64,000 nt of DNA from Flavobacterium sp. SH_e (GCF_025717045.1 NZ_JAOVZN010000006.1:36610-100609); one strand, 5' to 3'; counted from the stretch's first letter, positions 44,239-53,399 are shown. Notes: generated by a model from the letters alone, not told the origin. Translations and numbers: made by a program.

Positions 44239-44931
44239 ATGGAAAACACCAATACAATCCCAAAATCGAGCTTGGATTTTTTAGTCCAGCTTAAAGAAAA
44301 CAATAATAGACCTTGGTTTGATGAGCACAAATCTGAATATTTAATTGAGTTAAATCATATTGAGAATTTTGCAGGCGCATTATTGAAAGAACTTTCCAAA
44401 ACTGATGTCTTAGAAAATGCTTCAGGCAAAAAAAGCGTTTATCGAATCTATCGTGACATTCGTTTTTCTAAAGATAAAACTCCTTTTAAAACATTCTGGG
44501 GCGGAAGCTATACTCGTGCCACTGCTGCGAGACGCGGTGGTTATTATTTTCATCTCGAAAAAGGAAATAGCTTTTTTGCAGGTGGCTTTTGGGGTCCAAA
44601 TACAGCAGATTTAAAACGAATAAGAACCGAATTTGCTCGCGATCCAGAAACTTTTCAAAAAATATTGAATTCAGATTCTTTCAAAAGCAATTTCGGAACT
44701 CTTCAAGGCGAACAATTAAAAACAGCTCCAAAAGGTTTTGATTCAGATCATCCTGCGATCGATTTACTTCGCTTCAAACAGTTCTTGGTCATAAAACGTT
44801 TTACTGATGACGAAGTATTAAGTCCGCAATTTTTAGAACTGGCTTTAGACGCCTTTAAAAACATGAGGCCTTTTTTTGATTATATGAGCGAAGTCCTGAC
44901 AACTGATGCTAATGGTGTATCAATTTTATAA
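44239..44931 (+). CDS. DUF2461 domain protein
   Basis: Cytoplasmic protein of 230 aa covering the DUF2461/TIGR02453 domain from about residue 8 to 220: SSLDFLVQLKENNNRPWFDEHK, IYRDIRFSKDKTPFKTFWGG, RRGGYYFHLE and FFAGGFWGP. The family is widespread in Bacteroidota and fungi, with no established function. Monocistronic, closed by a GACCCGACAGG-type hairpin shared with the ssb gene on the other strand. Confidence 0.88.
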   Translation: MENTNTIPKSSLDFLVQLKENNNRPWFDEHKSEYLIELNHIENFAGALLKELSKTDVLENASGKKSVYRIYRDIRFSKDKTPFKTFWGGSYTRATAARRGGYYFHLEKGNSFFAGGFWGPNTADLKRIRTEFARDPETFQKILNSDSFKSNFGTLQGEQLKTAPKGFDSDHPAIDLLRFKQFLVIKRFTDDEVLSPQFLELALDAFKNMRPFFDYMSEVLTTDANGVSIL

Positions 44932-44947
44932 AAATGTAAAAATATAG

Positions 44948-44977
44948 ACCCGACAGGTTTTTTGAAACCTGTCGGGT
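44948..44977. terminator. Bidirectional terminator, repeat-family hairpin
   Basis: A 13-bp perfect stem (acccgacaggttt at 44948-44960, complement at 44965-44977) with a 4-nt loop, between convergent genes. It resembles the palindrome at 7480-7512. Confidence 0.8.
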
Positions 44978-44997
44978 TTAGTTATTTTGCAAAAGCG

Positions 44998-45330
44998 TTA
45001 TTTGCTCAACAGTAAAATTTCATTTACCACAACCTCAGTTATATATCTCTTTTCACCATTTTTATCATCATAGCTTCTGTGTGTTAGTTTTCCTTCAACA
45101 GCTATTTCTTTTCCTTTTACAACATATTTTTCGATAATTTCTGCTGTTTTCCCCCAAGCTGTTATGCGATGCCACTCTGTTTGCTCTACTTTCTCGCCTT
45201 TATCATTTCTGTAAATCTCATTTGTTGCGATTGTCAAATGTGCTAGCTTTCTACCGCTTTCTAATGTTTTAATTTCTGGATCATTACCAACATTCCCGAT
45301 TAATTGTACTTTGTTTCTAATTGCACTCAT
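44998..45330 (-). CDS. ssb: Short single-stranded DNA-binding protein
   Basis: An OB-fold SSB of 110 aa: IRNKVQLIGNVGNDPEIKTL at the N-terminus, then WHRITAWGKTAEIIEKYVVKGKEIAVEGKL. It ends just after the OB domain (VVVNEILLLSK) and lacks the flexible tail with the acidic DDIPF tip that recruits replication and repair partners. It is therefore probably a paralogue of the main SSB, acting in recombination, competence or as an auxiliary. It is monocistronic. The shortness is genuine: a normal stop and terminator follow. Confidence 0.9.
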   Translation of the reverse strand: MSAIRNKVQLIGNVGNDPEIKTLESGRKLAHLTIATNEIYRNDKGEKVEQTEWHRITAWGKTAEIIEKYVVKGKEIAVEGKLTHRSYDDKNGEKRYITEVVVNEILLLSK

Positions 45331-45460
45331 GGCGTATACTATTTTTATGTTACTATTAAATTGAATCGTTCATCAAATTCAACACGGCAAAGATGCAAAA
45401 CCCAAGTACTGACAGTCGGTTGCTAACTATTTACTATCGACTGTAAGTATTTGTAAACGT

Positions 45461-45491
45461 TTGTAAATGGAAATTGTTTTTTGTATATTTG
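45461..45491 (+). promoter_or_regulatory. Promoter of the GNAT-nitrilase gene
   Basis: TTG (45461-45463), 20 bp, TATATTTG (45484-45491), a full match to the Flavobacterium consensus, 16 bp ahead of ATG 45508. Confidence 0.6.
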
Positions 45492-45507
45492 AGATAAATC
45501 TTACGAT

Positions 45508-47037
45508 ATGCAGACAAAAATTAAAAAAGTCGAATTACGAAATCTTGAAATTGAAGACTATAAACAATTAAAAAAATCAATGATCGAATCGTATCCAGAA
45601 ATGGCCGATTCGTATTGGGGCTCTGACGATATAGAAAGACTGCTTTCTATTTTTCCAGAAGGACAGCTGGTGATTTTAGTTGACGGAAAAGTTGTTGGCT
45701 CTGCCCTATCTCTAATTGTCGATGAAAAATTAGTTGAAAAAAGACACAATTATCAACAAATTAGCGGTGACTACACTTTCTCAACTCATAATGATAATGC
45801 TGAAATTTTATACGGAATTGATGTTTTTATTCATCCAAACTATAGAGGCCTGCGTCTTGGCCGTCGATTATATGATGCAAGGAAGGAACTTTGCGAACAA
45901 TTGAACTTAAAAGCGATTGTTTTTGCAGGAAGAATTCCGAACTATAGAGAACACGCAAAAAAAATGTCTCCCAAAACGTATATTGAAAAAGTACGAACCA
46001 AAGAATTATACGATCCAGTTCTTTCTTTTCAGTTAAGCAACGATTTTCACGTTTTGAGAGTCATTAAAAATTATTTGGAAGGCGATGAAGAATCGAAAGA
46101 ATTTGCAGTTTTACTGGAATGGAATAATATTTACTACGATGATAGTCCGAAACTGATTAATCTGAAGAAAAACATTATTCGTTTAGGATTAATTCAGTGG
46201 CAGATGCGTCCGTTGAATAATGTCGAAGCACTTTTTGAACAAGCTGAATTTTTCATTGATGCCGTTTCGGGTTATGGATCTGATTTTGCTTTGTTTCCAG
46301 AATTATTTACGGCTCCATTAATGGCCGATTATAATCATTTATCTGAGGCAGAAGCTATTCGTGAACTGGCACGTCATACTGATCCAATCAGAAAGCGTTT
46401 TCAAGAATTCGCCATTTCATACAATATCAATATCATAACTGGAAGTATGCCGTATGTAGAAAGCGGAAATCTTTACAATGTTGGTTTTTTATGCAAAAGA
46501 GACGGAACTTCAGAAATGTATACCAAAATTCATATCACACCAAACGAAGTGATTCATTGGGGTATGAAAGGCGGATCACAATTTAAAACCTTCGATACAG
46601 ATTGTGGTAAAATCGGAATTTTAATCTGCTACGACGTTGAATTCCCTGAACTTTCTAGACTTTTGGCAGATGAAGGAATGGATATCTTATTTGTACCCTT
46701 TTTGACAGATACCCAAAACGGTTATACACGCGTAAAACATTGTTCGCAAGCACGTGCAATCGAAAACGAATGTTATGTTGCAATAGCGGGCTGCGTTGGA
46801 AATCTTCCGAAAGTAAATAATATGGACATTCAATATGCACAGTCATCCGTATTTACTCCTTCTGATTTTGCTTTTCCAAGTAACGGAATCAAAGCTGAAG
46901 CTACTCCAAATACAGAAATGACTTTAATTGTAGATGTGGATCTTAATTTATTGAAAGAACTTCACGAACACGGAAGCGTAAAAACATTAAAAGACCGAAG
47001 AACAGATCTTTACGAAATTAAAAAATTGAATTCATGA
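45508..47037 (+). CDS. GNAT acetyltransferase-nitrilase fusion
   Basis: Bifunctional cytoplasmic protein of 509 aa. Residues about 6-215 form a GNAT N-acyltransferase (YGIDVFIHPNYRGLRLGRRLYDARKEL holds the acetyl-CoA loop in its middle). Residues about 225-505 form a carbon-nitrogen hydrolase with the triad E265 (FPELF), K340 (YTKIHITP) and C374 (ILICYDVEFPE). The fusion is recurrent in Bacteroidota; the amide substrate is unknown. It begins an operon: its stop overlaps the start of the zinc-ribbon gene (ATGA), and an M28 peptidase gene follows 16 bp further on. Confidence 0.93.
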   Translation: MQTKIKKVELRNLEIEDYKQLKKSMIESYPEMADSYWGSDDIERLLSIFPEGQLVILVDGKVVGSALSLIVDEKLVEKRHNYQQISGDYTFSTHNDNAEILYGIDVFIHPNYRGLRLGRRLYDARKELCEQLNLKAIVFAGRIPNYREHAKKMSPKTYIEKVRTKELYDPVLSFQLSNDFHVLRVIKNYLEGDEESKEFAVLLEWNNIYYDDSPKLINLKKNIIRLGLIQWQMRPLNNVEALFEQAEFFIDAVSGYGSDFALFPELFTAPLMADYNHLSEAEAIRELARHTDPIRKRFQEFAISYNINIITGSMPYVESGNLYNVGFLCKRDGTSEMYTKIHITPNEVIHWGMKGGSQFKTFDTDCGKIGILICYDVEFPELSRLLADEGMDILFVPFLTDTQNGYTRVKHCSQARAIENECYVAIAGCVGNLPKVNNMDIQYAQSSVFTPSDFAFPSNGIKAEATPNTEMTLIVDVDLNLLKELHEHGSVKTLKDRRTDLYEIKKLNS

Positions 47038-47381
47038 AAACATGCCTCGAATGCTCAGCCAAAATTTTTGGTCGCGAAGACAAGAAATTCTGTTCAGATA
47101 GCTGCCGAAATGCCTACAATAACAAAATAAATAAAGATAGTACGAATTTCATGCGAAATATAAACAACAAGTTACGCAAAAATTACCGTATTTTGGCAGA
47201 GTTAAATGTAGACGGAAAATCGAAAGCTTCAAGAGACAAAATGCTGAACAAAGGCTTTGATTTTGAGTTCTTTACAAACATTTTACAAACCAAGACAGGA
47301 AATACATATTATTTCTTGTACGATCAAGGCTATCGTTCCTTGGACAATGATTATTTTATGCTTGTTAAAAAAGAAATATAG
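47034..47381 (+). CDS. Small zinc-ribbon protein
   Basis: Protein of 115 aa. Cys4-type zinc ribbon at the N-terminus (KTCLECSAKIFGREDKKFCSD-SC, cysteines at 4, 7, 20 and 24), as in the DUF2116-like group. The remainder is basic and helical, with LRKNYRILAELNVDGKSKASRD and GFDFEFFTNILQTKTGNTYYF. The ATG overlaps the preceding stop by four bases, so it is translated with the GNAT-nitrilase gene. The zinc ribbon suggests nucleic-acid or protein binding; its role is unknown. Confidence 0.8.
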   Translation: MKTCLECSAKIFGREDKKFCSDSCRNAYNNKINKDSTNFMRNINNKLRKNYRILAELNVDGKSKASRDKMLNKGFDFEFFTNILQTKTGNTYYFLYDQGYRSLDNDYFMLVKKEI

Positions 47382-47397
47382 TTAGTATTTATTCACC

Positions 47398-49791
47398 ATG
47401 AGAAAAAACCAAACCTCAATTCTAGCCATAGCCTGCGTTTTAGCTTTACTCGGCATTATATATGCCACGATGATGCCGCAAGGAATCTCTAAAGATGACG
47501 AAGCGCTTGCTGAATTCTCGACCGAAAGAGCCTTAAATCAGGTTGAGATTATTGCGCAGAAACCGCACTACGTCGGATCGACAAATCACGAATTAGTTGC
47601 CAATTATCTAAAACTCGAATTAAACAGAATAGGCTTAGAAACGAGTATTCAGGAAGGTTTTACTCTAAATGATAAAGGTCTTTTAGTAAAGTCAAAGAAT
47701 ATTTTGGCTCGAATTAAAGGAACCGACAATACAAAAGCACTTTTACTTCTCTCTCATTACGATAGTGCACCACATTCTTTCTCAAAAGGCGCAAGCGACG
47801 ACGCTTCTGGTGTTGCAACAATTTTAGAAGGTGTACGTGCCTTTTTATATTCTAAACATCCTCAAAAAAATGATATTATCATATTATTCTCTGATGCTGA
47901 GGAATTAGGTTTAAACGGAGCTGCATTGTTTGTGAATAAGCATCCTTGGGCAAAAGACGTTGGTTTGGTTTTAAATTTCGAAGCACGAGGAACTTCTGGG
48001 CCAAGTTATATGTTAATGGAAACCAACAAAGGAAATGAGGCTTTGGTTAGAGAATTTTCAAATGCAAAACCTTCTCATCCAGTTTCAAACTCTCTCATGT
48101 ATAGCATTTACAAAATGCTTCCAAATGATACTGATCTAACTGTTTTTAGGGAACAAGGAAATATCCAGGGTTTCAATTTTGCTTTTATCGATGGTCATTT
48201 CAATTATCATACACAGCAGGATGATGTACAGCATTTAAACAAAACAACACTTGCGCATCAAGGTACTTACATCATGCCTTTGATAAAATACTTCGCAAAC
48301 ATTGACTTAAACCAAACAGAATCTACTCAAGATAATGTTTATTTCAGTGCTCCATTTTCTTTCATCAGTTATCCGTTTTCTTGGGTAATGCCAATGACAC
48401 TAATTGCTTTTGGCTTATTAGTTTTCTTTATTTTCGTTGGAAAAGTAAAAAGAATCATCACTTTTACAGAAATTTTCAAAGGTTTTGTTCCTTTTCTTGG
48501 TTCAATTATAATTTCAGGATTGGTAACATTTTTAGGATGGAAATTAATGCTTGAAATTTATCCGCAATATTCTGATCTCTTGAACGGATTTACTTATAAC
48601 GGACATGCTTACATTGGCGCATTTGTTACCTTGAGTATTGCAATTTGTTTTGCTTTCTACCACCATTTCTCTGAAGCTAAAATTACCATGAATCATTTCG
48701 TGGCTCCTTTATTGCTTTGGATTATCATTAACGGTTTTTTAGCAAATAGCTTAACTGGCGCCGGTTTCTTAATCATTCCCGTTTATTTCGGAATCCTTTT
48801 ATTCGGAATATTTGTCTTTACACAGCATTACAGTTTAGGAATGAATTTACTTTTCAGCATTCCGGCTTTAGCAATCATTGCTCCTTTTATCGTAATGTTT
48901 CCAATTGGTTTAGGGCTTAAAATTTTATATGGAAGTGCTATTTTAACTGTTTTACTATTCGGATTGCTACTTCCAGTTTTTGGAGCATTCGCTAAAAAAG
49001 GCGCTTGGATTGTCATTTTCTTTATCGCTTCGATCTCATTTTTCGTTTACGCAGGATATAATTCAGGATACGAACAGGGCAAAGCCAAATCAAACAGTCT
49101 ATTATATGTTTATAATGCAGATAATAATTCTGCTGTATGGACAACTTATGATACTAATTTAGACGAATGGACTAAATCTTATTTAGGACAAACGAATCAG
49201 AAAGCAATTGGTTTGAATACACTGCCTCTTTCAAGCAAATACAATTCAACATTTACTTTCAGCGCTATAGCGCCAGTTGTAGAGGTTCCAAAACCAACAA
49301 TTCAATTTTTGAGAGATAGTGTTATTGGAAACAATAGATATTTGAAAATCAGGATTACTCCAAATAGAAAAGTAAATCGTTACGACATTTACGCTAATCC
49401 AAAAATGACGTTTTATAACTTTAAAGCAAATGGCGTAGCTACTTCAGGAGAAAAAGGAAATCGTCTTGAAAGAGAAGACAGCAAAATTTTATGCTATTAT
49501 GTTGTAGGAAATGAACCGCTTGAAATGGAATTCTACATCAACAAATCGTCTATTTTTGATATGGATTTAATCGAAAGTTCGTTTGATTTAATGACTAATC
49601 CGTTATTAAATGTTAAACCAAGAGAAAACTGGATGATGCCAACTCCTTTCGTTTTAAATGATGCGGTTTTAATACAACAGAAAATCAAAAGATATACACC
49701 TCCAGTAAAACCGATCGAACCAGTTGTGGTTAAAGATAGTTTGACGGTTGCAAAAGATAGCATAACAGCACCAGCTGTAAAACCAGAATAA
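47398..49791 (+). CDS. M28-family membrane metallopeptidase
   Basis: Protein of 797 aa. One N-terminal helix (about 6-24), an M28 aminopeptidase domain (about 45-300) with LLSHYDSAPHS, GASDDASGVATILEG and FSDAEELGLNGA (zinc ligands His, Asp, Glu and the catalytic Glu pair) and DGHFNYHTQQDD, then eight to nine hydrophobic helices (about 320-570) and a C-terminal exoplasmic domain. The layout matches the eukaryotic vacuolar PFF1-type peptidases. It probably removes N-terminal residues from peptides in the periplasm. It is the last gene of the operon and ends at a palindromic terminator. Confidence 0.9.
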   Translation: MRKNQTSILAIACVLALLGIIYATMMPQGISKDDEALAEFSTERALNQVEIIAQKPHYVGSTNHELVANYLKLELNRIGLETSIQEGFTLNDKGLLVKSKNILARIKGTDNTKALLLLSHYDSAPHSFSKGASDDASGVATILEGVRAFLYSKHPQKNDIIILFSDAEELGLNGAALFVNKHPWAKDVGLVLNFEARGTSGPSYMLMETNKGNEALVREFSNAKPSHPVSNSLMYSIYKMLPNDTDLTVFREQGNIQGFNFAFIDGHFNYHTQQDDVQHLNKTTLAHQGTYIMPLIKYFANIDLNQTESTQDNVYFSAPFSFISYPFSWVMPMTLIAFGLLVFFIFVGKVKRIITFTEIFKGFVPFLGSIIISGLVTFLGWKLMLEIYPQYSDLLNGFTYNGHAYIGAFVTLSIAICFAFYHHFSEAKITMNHFVAPLLLWIIINGFLANSLTGAGFLIIPVYFGILLFGIFVFTQHYSLGMNLLFSIPALAIIAPFIVMFPIGLGLKILYGSAILTVLLFGLLLPVFGAFAKKGAWIVIFFIASISFFVYAGYNSGYEQGKAKSNSLLYVYNADNNSAVWTTYDTNLDEWTKSYLGQTNQKAIGLNTLPLSSKYNSTFTFSAIAPVVEVPKPTIQFLRDSVIGNNRYLKIRITPNRKVNRYDIYANPKMTFYNFKANGVATSGEKGNRLEREDSKILCYYVVGNEPLEMEFYINKSSIFDMDLIESSFDLMTNPLLNVKPRENWMMPTPFVLNDAVLIQQKIKRYTPPVKPIEPVVVKDSLTVAKDSITAPAVKPE

Positions 49792-49800
49792 AAAACACAG

Positions 49801-49826
49801 AGGCAGATTTAAATCTGCCTTTTTTA
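49801..49826 (+). terminator. Terminator of the M28 peptidase operon
   Basis: The perfect palindrome aggcagatttaaatctgcct (49801-49820) with a T run, nine bases past the stop. Confidence 0.85.
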
Positions 49827-49860
49827 TTTTAATTAAATCCTCTGCCCTTCTGAACCTTTG

Positions 49861-49868
49861 TATCTTTG
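49861..49868 (+). promoter_or_regulatory. -7 element inside a ctttg word repeat
   Basis: TATCTTTG, a perfect TAnnTTTG, lies 17 bp ahead of the epimerase ATG. It is embedded in gaacctttgtatctttgtgcctc (49850-49872), a member of the dispersed word-repeat family. Confidence 0.5.
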
Positions 49869-49885
49869 TGCCTCAAAAATGAAAA

Positions 49886-50701
49886 ATGAAACAAATAAGC
49901 ATATTAGGCTGTGGTTGGCTTGGTCTTCCTTTAGCAAAAGCATTAATTGAAAAAGGAAATTCAGTAAACGGATCAACAACTTCAGAAAACAAACTCTCTA
50001 TTTTAAAAGATTTAGGAGTACATTCTTTTTTAGTGAAACTTGAAAGCGAAAGTGTTTCTGAAAACATCAATACTTTTTTAGCGAAAAGCGAAATTCTAAT
50101 TATTGATATTCCGCCAAAATTAAGAGCTGCCGATCCAAATTCTGAAAAGAAGATTTTTGTCGAAAAAATCCAAACTTTAATTCCTTTTATAGAAAAATCA
50201 ACCGTTAAAAAAGTGCTTTTTGTGAGTTCAACTTCTGTTTATGGCGATAATAATAGTTTTATAAACGAAGAAACAATTCCGAATCCAGAGACTGAGAGCG
50301 GTAAACAATTGGTTTTAGCAGAAAATCTTCTTCAAGAAAATCAAAACTTCGAAACCACAATTCTGCGCTTTGGCGGATTAATTGGCGAAGATCGTCATCC
50401 TGTAAAGTTTTTAGCTGGAAAAGAAAATCTTGAAAATCCAGATGCACCAATCAATTTAATTCACCAAAACGATTGCATTAAAATTATTGAAGAAATAATA
50501 ATCCAATCTAAATGGAATGAAGTTTTTAATGCCGTTGCACCTTTTCATCCAACAAGAGAAGAATATTATACGAATAAAGCGATTGAAATGAGCTTGGAGA
50601 AACCTAAATTCAGTTCTGAAAAATCAAATATCAAAAAGGTAATTTCTAGTGAAAAAATTGAAAAAACTCTAAGCTATCAATTCAAGTTGGAGAATTATTA
50701 A
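49886..50701 (+). CDS. NAD(P)-dependent epimerase/dehydratase (YeeZ-like)
   Basis: SDR-extended protein of 271 aa. The Rossmann motif is ISILGCGWLGLPLAKAL (residues 3-19; GCGWLG in place of GGTGxxG), followed by DIPPKLRA, SSTSVYGDN (Ser and Tyr of the active site) and ETTILRFGGLIGEDRHP. The G-C-G-W-L-G pattern is characteristic of the YeeZ subgroup, whose substrate is not known. It lies 60 bp ahead of the ogt gene on the same strand and may share a transcript. Confidence 0.9.
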   Translation: MKQISILGCGWLGLPLAKALIEKGNSVNGSTTSENKLSILKDLGVHSFLVKLESESVSENINTFLAKSEILIIDIPPKLRAADPNSEKKIFVEKIQTLIPFIEKSTVKKVLFVSSTSVYGDNNSFINEETIPNPETESGKQLVLAENLLQENQNFETTILRFGGLIGEDRHPVKFLAGKENLENPDAPINLIHQNDCIKIIEEIIIQSKWNEVFNAVAPFHPTREEYYTNKAIEMSLEKPKFSSEKSNIKKVISSEKIEKTLSYQFKLENY

Positions 50702-50760
50702 AAAAAACTTTGCGAACTTTGCGATAAACCTTAGCACCTTTGCGGTAAAAAATTTGGTAA

Positions 50761-51240
50761 ATGATGGAAACAGTTTATATCAACTCCCCTCTAGGAATCA
50801 CCAAAATCATTGGAGATGAAAACGGCATTGCAGTAATTTCTGTTTCTGATGTTGGTACAAATGAAGTTTCTAAGAAAATTCCAAAGGTTTTACAAGATGC
50901 CGTTTCACAGCTAAATGAATATTTCGAAGGCAAAAGAACCAATTTTGACTTAAAACTAAATCCGCAGGGAACCGAATTTCAGCAAAAAGTCTGGAAAGCA
51001 TTGCTAGAGATTCCATACGGGAAAACGGTGAGTTATATGGATCAAACCAAAAAGCTTGGAGATGTAAAGGCAATTCGTGCCGTAGCATCAGCAAATGGTA
51101 AAAATCCACTTTGGATTGTTGTTCCTTGTCATCGCGTTATCGGCACAAATGGATCTTTAACTGGATACGCCGGCGGATTATCTCGTAAAAAATGGCTTTT
51201 AGAACACGAAAGTCCGTCTGCACAGCAAAGTTTGTTTTAG
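50761..51240 (+). CDS. ogt: Methylated-DNA-protein cysteine methyltransferase
   Basis: Repair protein of 159 aa that removes alkyl groups from O6-alkylguanine by transfer to its own cysteine. The signature WIVVPCHRVIG carries the acceptor Cys. The DNA-binding winged helix (TEFQQKVWKALLEIPYGKTVSY) and GSLTGYAGGLSRKKWLLEHE fit Ogt. The N-terminal domain is short and there is no Ada metal-binding domain. It is followed on the same strand by a DEDDy exonuclease and an AlkZ-like glycosylase. Confidence 0.95.
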   Translation: MMETVYINSPLGITKIIGDENGIAVISVSDVGTNEVSKKIPKVLQDAVSQLNEYFEGKRTNFDLKLNPQGTEFQQKVWKALLEIPYGKTVSYMDQTKKLGDVKAIRAVASANGKNPLWIVVPCHRVIGTNGSLTGYAGGLSRKKWLLEHESPSAQQSLF

Positions 51241-51441
51241 TATTTGCCACTAATTGCAAAAATTATCACTAATTCTTCTTCCCTTTAATTTCTTTATTTT
51301 TCACATTTCTATGTTTGAATAAGAAAATTCATTCAATTACATATTTCATGATCTATAAAAAATCAAATTTGTGTACATTTATATCGGCAAAGAATTAGTA
51401 TAATTCGTGAAATTCGTGGCAAAAAACCACAAGCAAAAAAT

Positions 51442-52155
51442 ATGATTGAAAAGATAAACCTTAACAACATTCTCTTTCTTGATATAGAAACTGTTCCTGA
51501 AGAAGAAAATTTCAATTCGCTTGACGCGGAAATGCAGTCGCTTTGGGATTTAAAAACGCAATATCAGCGAAAAGACGATTTTACACCAGAAGAATTTTAT
51601 GAACGTGCAGGAATTTGGGCCGAATTTGGAAAGATTATTTGCATTTCAGTTGGCTTTTTTACTATCAAAGGCGATGTTCGCAATTTTAGAGTGACTTCTT
51701 TTTTTGGCGAAGAAAAGAAAATCCTAAAAGACTTTTCAAATCTGATCAATAATCATTTCAAAAAGCCACAGCATTTATTGTGCGGACATAATTCTAAAGA
51801 GTTTGATATTCCTTTTATTGCTCGAAGAATGATCATCAATCAAATGCCAATTCCTGACAAACTAAATCTTTTTGGAAAAAAGCCTTGGGAAATTCCGCAT
51901 TTAGATACTTTAGAATTATGGAAATTTGGCGATTATAAGCATTTTACTTCTTTAAAATTGCTGACTAAGATTCTTGGAATTCCATCTCCAAAAGGAGATA
52001 TTGACGGAAGTCAGGTTGCTCATGTCTATTATGTTGAAAAAGATATTGACCGAATTATTACCTATTGCGAAAAAGATACTATTGCTGTTGCCCAAATTTT
52101 CTTGCGCTTACGCCGAGAAGATTTGCTGATTGAGGATGAAATTATTCATGTATAG
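51442..52155 (+). CDS. PolB-like 3'-5' exonuclease
   Basis: Stand-alone DEDDy-type exonuclease-fold protein of 237 aa. Exo I: FLDIETVPE (catalytic Asp and Glu). Exo II: GHNSKEFDIPFIARR. Exo III: YCEKDTIAVAQIFLRL, with a Y-x3-D type pattern. The resemblance is to the proofreading domain of family B polymerases (predicted 3'-5' exonuclease, PF10108-like). It may trim nucleic acid ends in repair. The 201-bp gap after ogt shows no hairpin terminator. Confidence 0.85.
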   Translation: MIEKINLNNILFLDIETVPEEENFNSLDAEMQSLWDLKTQYQRKDDFTPEEFYERAGIWAEFGKIICISVGFFTIKGDVRNFRVTSFFGEEKKILKDFSNLINNHFKKPQHLLCGHNSKEFDIPFIARRMIINQMPIPDKLNLFGKKPWEIPHLDTLELWKFGDYKHFTSLKLLTKILGIPSPKGDIDGSQVAHVYYVEKDIDRIITYCEKDTIAVAQIFLRLRREDLLIEDEIIHV

Positions 52156-52325
52156 CTTTTTTAAGTTGCTAAGGTTCTAAGATGCTGAGCTGCTAAGTTT
52201 GAAAAACTGAAGGTTTAAATAAACTTATGCCTATATTACTTTAATAATTAAAAAGTAAACAGTACAGATATACAAAGTTTTACATAAACTTATATAATTA
52301 TTTGGTTTAACAAAAAAATTTCTAA
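52156..52325. repeat. gctaaggttctaag word repeat and AT-rich gap
   Basis: The 170-bp gap contains agttgctaaggttctaagatgctgagctgctaag (52162-52198, shown in part), matching text near 9421-9455 and 21500-21540. No gene was found. Confidence 0.5.
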
Positions 52326-53399
52326 ATGACACATTCTGAAATTTCACATCATCGTTTGGTTGCCCAAAAGCTTTATAAAACAAGTTCTTGTTTACCACAA
52401 GAAGTTGTAAAACATTTCGGTGCTATGCAGGCTCAAGATTATGCAATGGCGAAATGGGCTATTGGCTCTCGCTGTGATTTTTCGGAGAAAGAAATTGAAG
52501 AAGCTATTAATTCAGGCAAAATTATTCGAACCCATATTTTGCGCCCAACTTGGCATTTTGTTTCAGCAGAAGATATTTATTGGATGATGGATCTTTCTTC
52601 ACCTCAAGTGAAACGTTTTACAGCTTCTGCAGCGAAAAAATTTGGTTACGATGACAAAAAGCTAAATCAAACCAATAATTCGATTGAGAAACTATTAACA
52701 GGAAACAATCATTTAACTCGAAATGAAATCATGCAGAAACTTGGAATTACCAAAACTGCAAGTGACGATTTTTTGAGCTCGGCTATTATGATGAACGCAG
52801 AATTGGATGGTTTGGTCTGTAATGGAAAAATGAAAGGCAAGCAAATCACTTATGCTTTGCTCGAAGAAAGAGTTCCGAAACCGAAAACCAAATTGAACAA
52901 AGAAGAAGCATTAGCAAAACTTGCTCAACGTTATTTTGAAAGTCATGGACCAGCAACGGTCTCTGATTTTTCGTGGTGGTCAGGGTTTCCGCCTACAATT
53001 TGTCAAAAAACAATTAACGCAATAGAGTTGCAATTAAGCCGTATTACCATTGATAATCAGCAATATTGGTTTAAAAAAGATAGTTTTGACGCGGATAGTT
53101 TTCGCGAAAGCGTACATTTTCTTCCTGCTTTTGATGAGATTTTGATTTCGTATAAAACACGTGAAGCGTCTTTTAATACAGAACATCAATCAAAAGTTTT
53201 TACCAACAATGGCATTTTTAAGCCCATAATTTTAGAAAACGGAAAAGTAATAGGAATCTGGAAAAGAACCGTCAAAAAAGATCATGTTAAAATTGAAACG
53301 GATTTTTTCAAAGAAACTGAAAGTTCGAAAAAAGAAATTCTGTTTGAAGGAATTAAATCTTTCGAAACGTATTTGGAAACCAAAATTATTATTGAATAG
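52326..53399 (+). CDS. AlkZ-like DNA glycosylase (winged helix family)
   Basis: Protein of 357 aa in the winged-helix family PF06224 (AlkZ/YcaQ). A conserved motif Q35-A36-Q37 in GAMQAQDYAMAKWAIGSR corresponds to the catalytic Q-x-Q of AlkZ, the glycosylase that unhooks interstrand crosslinks in azinomycin producers. Downstream, RTHILRPTWHFVSAEDIYWM, LAQRYFESHGPATVSDFSWWSG and FLPAFDEILISYKTRE match the tandem winged-helix body. It lies on the same strand as an Ogt and an exonuclease. Substrate specificity is not predictable from the motif alone. Confidence 0.8.
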   Translation: MTHSEISHHRLVAQKLYKTSSCLPQEVVKHFGAMQAQDYAMAKWAIGSRCDFSEKEIEEAINSGKIIRTHILRPTWHFVSAEDIYWMMDLSSPQVKRFTASAAKKFGYDDKKLNQTNNSIEKLLTGNNHLTRNEIMQKLGITKTASDDFLSSAIMMNAELDGLVCNGKMKGKQITYALLEERVPKPKTKLNKEEALAKLAQRYFESHGPATVSDFSWWSGFPPTICQKTINAIELQLSRITIDNQQYWFKKDSFDADSFRESVHFLPAFDEILISYKTREASFNTEHQSKVFTNNGIFKPIILENGKVIGIWKRTVKKDHVKIETDFFKETESSKKEILFEGIKSFETYLETKIIIE

